Part shown: in pieces, positions 52,594-61,700 of the stretch
Position numbering within the stretch: position 1 is the stretch's first letter
How the letters are laid out: each line of letters opens with the position of its first letter
Assembly: GCA_030536755.1 (NCBI GenBank)
Contig: JAUNPJ010000002.1
Location: 1 to 64,000 of the forward strand
Source of the DNA: Eubacteriales bacterium
GTDB taxonomy: Bacteria; Bacillota; Clostridia; Lachnospirales; Lachnospiraceae
Length of the DNA: 64,000 nucleotides
Direction: 5' to 3'
The notes under the pieces: generated by a model
The model's input: only the letters and a program-made list of their open reading frames with translations
What the model was told of the DNA's origin: nothing
Database searches by the model: none
Translations under genes and position numbers: made by a program

Positions 52594-53814
52594 TTATTTT
52601 GTCAGACAAATACCGCTGGCACTGAATCGATATTGTTTTTCATCGATTGTCAGCGTTGTGCTGCGTGCCATTCTGCCATTTTCCGGATTAAAATAATAGC
52701 GGTTGCCTGATACGGTTCGATACCATCCTTTTACCATAGCACCTTTCGGATAAGCAGAGGTCTTCTTTTGTGAAAAATAGTAATAGTAGCTTCCTATTTT
52801 CTTCTTTCCAACCTGCATACGGCCAACCGAACTGAAATAGTAACGATAGCCATTAATGTTATGCCATCCGGTAAGTGCCTCACCATTGACATAATAATAC
52901 ATATTTCCGTATTTTGTAGTATACCACCCCTGTCGCTTCACAGGCGTTGGTGTCGGAGTCACCACAGCTTCGTCAATCCGATAGGTTCTCGGTGTAATCT
53001 TCTTTGTATAATCCACATAACCAAAATCAATATCCACGTTGTTGCTGGAAGGAATCCCTGCAATCAGTCCCGCCGTCGAGCGAAGACCATTGCCTGACGC
53101 ACCATCCGTTGCCTGCCAGATGGTATGTTCCACATTGATGCCAAGGCTTGTCTTGGAATCTCCGTAGGCCGCCATCCATTTGTCAATTCCGGTAATCTTC
53201 TGGCGGTCGATGTAGTTGAGATACCAGTTGGTATTGCAGTAAAGCATCGGATAATATCCTGCTGCCTTCACCTCGTTGCAAAACGCCACCACAATGTTGG
53301 CGCGCTGCAGATTCGTCAATCCATTGATCAGTCTCGAATCCTCCAGGTCAAACACGACTGGATAGGAAACCTTATATCCCTGAATCTTAGATATCACAAA
53401 TTCCGCTTCTTTTTTTGCCTGCTCCGTCGTCTTCGCAACACTGTAAAAGTACACGCCGACCGGAACATCTGCCTGATTGGCGCCTTTCATATTATCTTTA
53501 AACTGCGTATCCTCATACAAAGTGCCGCTGCTGCTGCCATATCCGACACGGATAAACGCAAAATCCACACCATCATTCGCCACACGCGTCCAGTTGATAT
53601 CTCCCTGCCAAAAGGATACATCGATTCCACGTGTAATGGCGCCGGGTATCTTTACTCCCTTTCCATTGTAACAGACACCATCCACTTTGTTCCATATTTT
53701 GGAAGCCGCCTGTGTCTTTACCGTCGGCAGCATGATACTCGCCAACATCAAAAAAGCGGCCAGAAACAGCCATGACTTCCTTCTTCTTTTTGTGTTGCTC
53801 TTTGTGTTTTTCAT
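52594..53814 (-). CDS. Secreted GH25 lysozyme with cell-wall-binding repeats
   Basis: 406 aa. Signal peptide with RRRK then SWLFLAAFLMLASIML (ending near AQAASK, about residue 38). GH25 muramidase domain about 60-270: TRGIDVSFWQGDINW near 60 and catalytic FDLEDSR near 155. A TPTPTP linker (near 287) is followed by choline-binding-type repeats (GWYTTKYGNMYYYVNG, GWHNINGYRYYF, GWYRTVSGNRYYF). Hydrolyses peptidoglycan MurNAc-GlcNAc bonds. The ATG at 53814 is preferred (GGAG 6 nt upstream); 53826 is the longer option. 28 nt after nrdR. Confidence 0.9.
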   Translation of the reverse strand: MKNTKSNTKRRRKSWLFLAAFLMLASIMLPTVKTQAASKIWNKVDGVCYNGKGVKIPGAITRGIDVSFWQGDINWTRVANDGVDFAFIRVGYGSSSGTLYEDTQFKDNMKGANQADVPVGVYFYSVAKTTEQAKKEAEFVISKIQGYKVSYPVVFDLEDSRLINGLTNLQRANIVVAFCNEVKAAGYYPMLYCNTNWYLNYIDRQKITGIDKWMAAYGDSKTSLGINVEHTIWQATDGASGNGLRSTAGLIAGIPSSNNVDIDFGYVDYTKKITPRTYRIDEAVVTPTPTPVKRQGWYTTKYGNMYYYVNGEALTGWHNINGYRYYFSSVGRMQVGKKKIGSYYYYFSQKKTSAYPKGAMVKGWYRTVSGNRYYFNPENGRMARSTTLTIDEKQYRFSASGICLTK

Positions 53815-53842
53815 TGCTTTCTCCATTTCTTTCTGCCCGCGT

Positions 53843-54292
53843 TTACTCCAGTACTTTCTTCAGCTCATCCATAAAGGTATTCACATCCTTGAACTCTCGA
53901 TATACGGACGCAAAACGCACATAGGCAACTGCATCTGTCTTCTTGAGACGTTCCATAACCATCTCACCGATACGAGAACTCGGAATTTCCCTCTCTTCCA
54001 TATTGAAGATCTCCGTCTCAATCGAGTCAATCATACTCTTGATTGTCTCCACAGAAACCGGTCTCTTGTAACAGGCACGAAGCACGCCTGCCTCTATCTT
54101 TTGCCGGTCATATTCCTCTCTGGTCTGATCTTTCTTGATCACAACAAGAGGAATTGTCTCCACTCGCTCATACGTTGTAAAACGCTTGCCGCACTCGTCA
54201 CACATTCTTCGCCGACGAATCGAATTGGTCTCTTCTACCGGTCTGGAATCAACCACACGGGTATTATCCTGATTACAAAACGGACATCTCAT
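53843..54292 (-). CDS. nrdR: Transcriptional repressor NrdR
   Basis: 149 aa. Zn ribbon CPFCNQDNTRVVDSR...CDECGKRFTTYER at the N-terminus and an ATP-cone (about 49-139, VIKKDQTREEYDRQKIEAG). Senses (d)ATP and represses ribonucleotide reductase genes, none of which is in the window. GGGAGGG lies before the start. Confidence 0.97.
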   Translation of the reverse strand: MRCPFCNQDNTRVVDSRPVEETNSIRRRRMCDECGKRFTTYERVETIPLVVIKKDQTREEYDRQKIEAGVLRACYKRPVSVETIKSMIDSIETEIFNMEEREIPSSRIGEMVMERLKKTDAVAYVRFASVYREFKDVNTFMDELKKVLE

Positions 54293-54353
54293 GTTTTTCC
54301 CTCCCTGTTTCCAGCCTTTCTATGCCAAAAACAACTCCCTTTTACACAAATCC

Positions 54354-54382
54354 ATAATAATATAATCGTCAAATCCCGTCAA
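54354..54382 (-). promoter_or_regulatory. Sigma-A promoter of nrdR
   Basis: Minus strand TTGACG (54377-54382), 17-bp spacer, TATTAT (54354-54359). Confidence 0.65.
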
Positions 54383-54451
54383 CCGGATGAAGGAATAAAA
54401 TTTACCTTTTTCCCATAAAATTTCCATAAAACAGGAAAAAGCTGTGATTTT

Positions 54452-54706
54452 ATGCGTTTTTGCGAGCTGAAAACAAAAGAAGTCATCAATACCTGTACCT
54501 GCAAAAGTCTTGGATGTCCGGTTGATATTGAGTTTGACTGCAAAACAGGCCAGATTGAAGCGCTGATCATTCCAGGTCCCGGAAAATTCTGCGGTTTTCT
54601 CGGTAGGGAAAGTACCTTCATCATTCCCTGGAAATGCATCTGCCAGATTGGAGACGATATCATTCTCGTAGAAATCGAAGAAGACAAATGCATGCACAAA
54701 GAATAA
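54452..54706 (+). CDS. ylmC: YlmC/YmxH-family sporulation protein
   Basis: 84 aa PRC-barrel-like protein: MRFCELKTKEVINTCTC, GCPVDIEFDCKTGQIEALIIPG and PWKCICQIGDDIILVE are the family core. Clostridial versions are annotated YlmC/YmxH and lie beside sigG, as here, but the molecular role is not established. It has six Cys in 84 residues. A weak AGGAAAAAG precedes the ATG. Convergent with sigG and 17 nt from its stop. Confidence 0.85.
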   Translation: MRFCELKTKEVINTCTCKSLGCPVDIEFDCKTGQIEALIIPGPGKFCGFLGRESTFIIPWKCICQIGDDIILVEIEEDKCMHKE

Positions 54707-54723
54707 TGCATAACTGCAGCTCT

Positions 54724-55500
54724 TTATCGTAAATAATTTTTCATGATTCGAAGAGCATTTTTTTCCAGGCGGCTGACCTGAGCCTGGGAAATGCCAATCT
54801 CTTCTGACACCTCCATCTGGGTCTTCCCCTGAAAATAACGAAGTTCTACAATCTTTCTCTCCCTGCTTCCAAGGCGATCCATCGCATTCTGCAGGGAGAG
54901 ATTTTCAATCCAGCTTTCCTCTCTGTTTTTCTTGTCACTGATCTGATCCATCACATAGAGCGTATCTCCGCCTTCCGTATAAACCGGCTCATACAGACTG
55001 ACCGGATTTTGAATTGCATCCAGCGCATACACGATCATCTCTTTTTCAATATGGATCTCATTGGCAATCTCATCAATCGTAGGTTCTTTCAGATGTTCTT
55101 TCAGATAGTGCTCCTTGGCATAAATCGCCTTGTAGGCAATGTCCCGCAGAGAACGGCTGACACGAATGCTGTTGTAGTCCCTCAGATATCTGCGGATTTC
55201 TCCAATGATCATCGGCACGGCGTATGTGCTGAACTTCACATCCAGTTCCGTATTAAAATTGTCTATCGCCTTAATCAGACCAATACACCCAATCTGGAAC
55301 AGATCATCCGCATTCTCATTGCTGCTGGAAAAACGCTTAATCACACTGAGTACCAGACGCAGATTGCCTTTGATGTACTGCTCCCTCGCCTCCCTGTCGC
55401 CCTGTTTGATCCGTTTGAACAGTTCCTCCTTCTCCGTATTACTGAGAATCGGAAGCTTTGCTGTATTTACACCACATATTTCAACCTTATTCAGTGCCAT
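54724..55500 (-). CDS. sigG: Forespore sigma factor SigG
   Basis: 258 aa, the standard length for late forespore sigma-G. Region 2 with NADDLFQIGCIGLIKAID near 62 and FSTYAVPMIIGEIRRYLRD near 90; region 3; region 4 with GKTQMEVSEEIGISQAQVSRLEK near 225. The opening MALNKVEICGVNTAKLP is diagnostic for SigG. AGGAGGATTC lies upstream. A candidate sigma-F promoter precedes it, matching control by the early forespore sigma. Confidence 0.97.
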   Translation of the reverse strand: MALNKVEICGVNTAKLPILSNTEKEELFKRIKQGDREAREQYIKGNLRLVLSVIKRFSSSNENADDLFQIGCIGLIKAIDNFNTELDVKFSTYAVPMIIGEIRRYLRDYNSIRVSRSLRDIAYKAIYAKEHYLKEHLKEPTIDEIANEIHIEKEMIVYALDAIQNPVSLYEPVYTEGGDTLYVMDQISDKKNREESWIENLSLQNAMDRLGSRERKIVELRYFQGKTQMEVSEEIGISQAQVSRLEKNALRIMKNYLR

Positions 55501-55542
55501 TTTAAGAATCCTCCTAACTACTTCCTTCGTTCTGTTAGTAAA

Positions 55543-55571
55543 ATTTTTCTCAAAATGGAATAGGTTTATAC
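55543..55571 (-). promoter_or_regulatory. Candidate sigma-F-type promoter of sigG
   Basis: Minus strand GTATA (55567-55571), 15-bp spacer, GAGAAAAAT (55543-55551). Against the sigma-F form GYATA/GGnnAnAnT there is one mismatch. No good sigma-A boxes lie at this distance. Confidence 0.5.
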
Positions 55572-55642
55572 GATTTCAGCCAAAATATAAAAAATAATAG
55601 TCCTTGACAAAACAAAACAAGCAATGCAGAAGGCAATTAAAA

Positions 55643-55690
55643 GACACTGCAAATAGATGATTACTCACCTGTTTGCAGTGTCCTTTTTTC
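55643..55690. terminator. Bidirectional terminator of the giant gene
   Basis: 11-bp stem GACACTGCAAA/TTTGCAGTGTC with an 18-nt loop. Minus tail TTTTAATTG, plus tail CCTTTTTTC. Confidence 0.75.
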
Positions 55691-55709
55691 TTTTTGATGT
55701 TTGCCGTAA

Positions 55710-58700
55710 TTACTCTACTATGAACGTGAAGTATACATCATCTTCTCTGCTGTCTTCCTTGATGGAGAAGCAGATTCGATAAGTTCCCGCTTCTAAGGAG
55801 GGGCCAAACTCCACAGTCGCAATACCTGCATGACCAAATACGCTACTTACTGATGTGCTGATATCACTTCCATTATAAGCATTGAAATCACACAGAAGCC
55901 CCTGTTTCTCTACTGTGGCAGTCACGCTGCTCTCTGTTGTCTGGTAGGTAAAGCTTATGGTCTTTCCCTCTCCGACAGAAATCACGTGGGTTTGTTTTGC
56001 CATCTGAACAGAAAGCCATGGTGCTGTCATCTCATCGATTATCGGGTTTGTAACCGTGATACTGCCTTCGGCCGTATTGCTGATTACATTGCCCAGGATG
56101 TTCGCTCTCGGCTCGGTTCCATAGACAAGCGTCCATGTCAGCTCGTAGTTTCCTGTGCTCAACCCGCTGAAAGCAACCTCTCTCTGTGCTTGGCTAATGG
56201 ATGAAACATCGGCATAATCACCGATTTCAAATAAAACAGTATCTCTGCTGACCCAGGTTCCGGGAATGTCCACAAGTGTCGCGGACGCTCCATATGGAAC
56301 GGTCACTTCTCTGCCGCCATCCTCCGTGAGCTTCGCCGCCAGATACAGCTTCTGACCACTTAAGTTGTCTGCATCCGCCGGAAGTGTCAGGATTGTTACC
56401 TGGCTTCCATCTGCAGCAAGGCTTCCATTCGTGACGGCTGTGGTGGAATAAGTCAATTCACTTCCCATCGGGATCGTATCGCTTCCTCTCTTGTCCGGCA
56501 AAAGCTCAAACGTCATGGTCTGATTGGAGACTACGATGCTTTCTGCTTCCGCAAAGTCCACTGACAGCAGGAAGGTCTCGTTACCAGCGTCTGTGACTTC
56601 GAGGGAAAGGTTACCACCGTCACTTCCCATCTTCTTAAACTCTGAGAATTTAAATATCTTCTTGCCAGCTTCATAATCACTGGCACTTACTGTGTAATAA
56701 TAATACTGGTCCGCTGTGCCGGATGCTCCGATAACAGTCAGTGTCAGGACGGTTCCAACCGGAAGCGCATTTGTGAATGTCACCTGGTAATCCCGGTTCT
56801 GAATCTTATTGCCGGTACTGGTGAGCATCGCGGTAAATGCACCGTTACTCTGTGTTGTGACAGACTGGCTTCCATCTGTAAAAGTCTGGAACAGCCTGCC
56901 TTTCTTCACAGCAGTCTCTCCCACTGCTTTCAGCCATACATGGACCGTAAGTGTCTGCGTACCGTCTGCTGCTGCCGGAGAGACATCCTCCCCATAGGCT
57001 GCAGCAAGGGTATCTGCTTTCAGCTGTCTAATGCCTTCCAGGCCTGCCGGGGCACTTCCGTCCTTCTGAAGTCCATAACGCTTAAAATCACTCTCCCCGT
57101 CTGCTTCGCGCAGGAACCAGCAGTCTGCTATACCGGCAGATTCCACAGGAATTGTCGGTACTCCATCTGTCGGACTGAGCACCGTCAGTGATGCAGCTTC
57201 CGGAACAGACCCGGTACATTCATCACTGGTCCGTACCGTCTTCGGCAGATTATCAGTTGAAATCGCTGCTCCGCTTGTATTGTAAGCTAACCGGTAGTGA
57301 TCCTGCACCAGCGTACCGGTTATCGTGTTGCTACCTTCCAGTTTTACCAGGGTAAATGTGGAATCTACCGATCCCAGTGCACCAATGGTATTCGCTGTAA
57401 CAGAAGCACCGTTTTTGATCGTCACTGTTGTTGCTGTCGGATTATTTGCCTGCAGGCTTCCGATCTTTCCGTTCGGTATACTATTGCTGTCTGTCGCCGT
57501 TGCCTCAACGCTTCCGCCATCGATGGTCAGGTTCTTTGCATACAGGTTCGGCACGCTTGCTGTCACGCCTGTCAGTGTCACATCCAGCGTTGCACTGCTG
57601 CCGGCAGCACCAAAGTCAGCGTTTGTGCTGGTCAGTGTACCGCTTTCCTGGGAGTAAGACTTGCCGCCTGCAAAGATATCGCCCGTTCCTTCAAACGTAA
57701 TGCCATATGTTGACTGTCCTGCTTTTACAGCCAGACCAGCCTCTTCTCCCAGATTTGCCTGTCCTTTTACCATCAGGCTGCCTTCCAGTTCCAGATTCGT
57801 ATCCGCATGGACGGTAAGGTCTCCGACTGTTACGCCACTGCCGACTTTCGGCTGTTTCACAGTCACAGATGCATTTTCTGCAAGAGATGTGATCGTAAGA
57901 TCCGGTTCATCGGAAGGTGCTTGTCCTTCTTCCAGGAGCAGATAGCTTCCGGTATTGCTGTGTTCTTTACCGTTCTGAGTTACCTTCGTATCTGTGATCG
58001 TTATGCTGCCGTTGCTTACTTCCAGGATCTGTGTATTGCTGATATTCACATTCGATGCCGCATCCTGGATCTGCATATATCCACTGTACAGCTCCGCGAA
58101 TTCTCCGACTCCTGATGTCATGGTACGGATCACACTGGCATCCTTAACCGTTGTCATGTTCCCATTCTCGGTGCCAATTGGTGTATTCACCCGGCTTCCG
58201 GTAAGATCATCCTGAATATGCTGGTAGATCGTACTGCCCGTAATGGTAAGCGCATCCCGTGCATGGATCGGGTCAGATACATAATTTGCTTCCGTACCGA
58301 TACTGCTGTTCTGAATGGATACGGTATATCCATCTGCAATCACCGGCCCCGCCATGTGATTTGCATCCGCTTTCGTAAGTACCGAACTGTCAATGGTCAC
58401 AGAGGAAACCCCTGCGCCGCCGATCCATGCGCCCGCATAAACGGTTGTGGCGGAACATTCTGCCACGGTTATGTCACAGTTCAGTACCGTGACTGTACCG
58501 TTGTTTTGTGTGGCATTCTGCGTACCTGCGCCGATGCCGGAAGCGGTAGAAACGTCTGCATTTGGCATGGTCATGGAAAGGTTCACATTCTCCACATCAA
58601 GAGTTCCTACTATCGGATTTCCTGTATTTCCGCCGATTGCAGCACTTCCGACTGCCGGTGCCAGCGTAATCTCTGCTTTTTTACCTATATCTTCCTTCGT

Positions 58701-61700
58701 CGGATCTGTCCCGAATCCGGATTCCATCAGACCGGTATGGAGTTTCAGACTGGTATCTTGACCGCCTGCCAGGATGTTCTTCGCCGTGATTGTGCTTGGT
58801 TCACCATCATAATTCGCACTTAATACAGCCTTAGCGCCTTCCTTTACTTCAATGGAATTATCCGAAGTGAGATGCAGGTCGCCAAGCTGGATCGTCCTGT
58901 CTCTCAGATCTTCTGCCAGGGTAAGAACATTGGCCGTCTCATGGAAATCACTGTTATTATCCGCGCACTGGAGGATCACATAATCTCCCAGCCATTCCTT
59001 TGTCACTCCATTCTGTGTGTAACCATTCTTCGTAATGTTGATCGTACCGTCGTCCAGATACAGAGTCTGGGTTGTCACTTTCGAAGCTGCCACATCAGAT
59101 GCCGGCATCAGGAAGGAGTAGCTTCCTCCGCTGCCTGGTGTTCCATAGGACGACAGTTTCACGGTTGTCTCGTTGCCCTCATCATCTGTCAGGGTGAGTG
59201 TCACATACTGCGGCTTCGGGGGATTATCGGGATCCTTCGGCTTGAATGTTACCGTTGCGTGGTAATCTATATCTACCTGTGTACCAGGTGTATTATAAGA
59301 TACTTCATTGCCAGATCCGTCTGTGTAAGTAACATCCCAGTCGCCTAATATATCCGCATCTACACAGAACGAATATTTCTGTGGCTTATACCCTCGTGTC
59401 AGGATAATCGGTCCACTATTTTCCGGCGTCATGGTCAATGTTCTATATTGCTGACCGCCGTATGTCCAGCTGCTAGGGTCTGTTCTGTCTATAGTGTATC
59501 CCTCCAGTATAGGGCTATCATCCATCAATGTGTCGCCATAATCTAACGTTACCTCTTTCGTAACTGTACGCACTTGTCCGGATACCTTCCCAAACCCTTT
59601 CCAGTCACTTACCGTCAGATCCTCTGCATCTTCCGGCAGATTGACGGTGTAGATCACCTGATACTCGGACGGCACAATCTGAACTGTCAGGTTATCTGTA
59701 ATCCTCTGATCACCCTGAGAGTTTCCGGAGAACTGGAACTGTAGTTCAATATCCTTAAAATCAATGGTCTGGCTCATCACTTTGGAATGGTAGAGGGTAA
59801 GCGTGATCTTATCGCCAGCTCCCACCTCCTGTCCAAAGTTCAATGTTCCATCGCTGTCACATTCCGATAAGTTCTTTGTGATCTTGGGGGTAGCGCTGCT
59901 GATGCTCACATCTACGGATACGGTGTTATTAGCAGAATAGTTCTCATTCAGACTGTCTGGCCAGGCTTGGTCATACTGATGATCTAACATCTCAGTCTTT
60001 GGTACAAACTTCAAAGAGCTACCATTGGTCAGTTTCATGCTCAGCATACCGCTCTCTATATTTGCCGGGATTGTATACTCATCCTGTGAAAGCACAGCAG
60101 ATGCTGCATCTGACTGGGCAGTCAGTGTCACATTCCTGCTTACCTGTGCGGCATACACCGTATATACCATGATGTCGTAGGTGCCAAGACGTTTCGCTTC
60201 TTCTTTAAATGCATTTAATTTGTCGTTAAAATTACTCACATCGGAAGGATATACTTCTGCTGCTGTGGTGGTTCCATTGACATACCATCCGGTCAGGGCA
60301 TAGCCCGGGCTGGTGATGGAAATGTATCTATTCGGATAATCCGAATATGTCTCCCACGGACCGCTTTCTTTCACCGTCCGCTGTACGGTTCCGTCCGGTT
60401 CCACATACCGCTCTACGAATACAAGGGAGCGTTCCCGGTAGATACCATACAGCTTGATCGTGCTGCCATCCGGATAGTCCGGTATGGTATAGCCTGCATA
60501 GTCGCTGTAACTGTCTTCGATCGCTTTCCGGTAATCTGCATCTTCCGGAAGCGTGAACACCGTTCCCTCTGTGTATCCTGCACCTGCACCTGTTCCTGAT
60601 TCCCGGTTCTGGTACAGGCTTTTTGCATTCTCAAGTGCGATGACAGACTTCGCATAGTTTATGTAAACATCATATCCCGGACCACTGGTATCACCTGTCT
60701 TACCCGGATCAAGGGCTGCAAAGGTAAATCCAAGCAGGTAACGTTTGTCATTATCTCCCGGACTTGTCGCTCCTTTGTTGCAGGCATACCACTCGCCATT
60801 TCGGCTCGGCCAGAGGTCCGCTGAAACATTGATCTCCTCCCCTACTTTGACTCCGGTTACAGTGGCAGGGGAATTCGGACTTCCAGCATGGAAGTCACTA
60901 TATGTGCTTCCTTCTGTGTCCGATTTGCATAATTGCAGGGAATAGGTGTTCTCTGCCCAAACAGCCGTCAGTTTCACATCTGCAAAACGCGGGGTCGTTC
61001 CCACATAAATTCCATTTTCATCCTGCCATCCCTGGAAGGTATAGCCTTTTTTGGAAAGAGTATTTCTGTAATCAGAATCTACATAGTCATCTTTCTCATT
61101 ATAATGGCCGGATGTGGTGCTGACCACGCTATATTTGCTGCCGTTTGCTCCTGTCACAGGAGTTCCAATGATTTGTCCGCCTGTTTCTGCTGTATCTGTC
61201 TTTGTGTATCCGGCTAATGGATCTCCATAATTCGGTGTACCAGACGGTGCTTCATTCGTCCATTTACCGCCGCCCAGGTCATAGGTTACTTTGACCCTGC
61301 TATACTCTGCCGTCAGCCTTAGGGCTGCATCTGTCGGACTTCCATTCGGATCGCCTTTTGCCGGATTCAATGCCGCAATCACCTGTGCACTCAATGCCTC
61401 TGTGCTGTCAAGTGTCCCTGTCTCATCCCCGATTGTCCACCTCCATCCGGAAGCCTGATCGAACGTATATCCTTCTTTCCAGGCATACGGAAGTTCCTTA
61501 GGGTAAACTTTATCTCCACCTGCATCGATGTACCAGAAGTTGTTCTCATCATTCACATTTGTGTCATAGACCCAGTAGTATTGCAGTGTTGGGGGTGAAC
61601 CATCATTCGGTGCATTGTTTGTCGCCGTTATCTTGTTTCCACTACCGGCATCAAACGCGATCAGGTAGGTGTTGGCTTTCCAGATGGCGTAAACAGTCGT

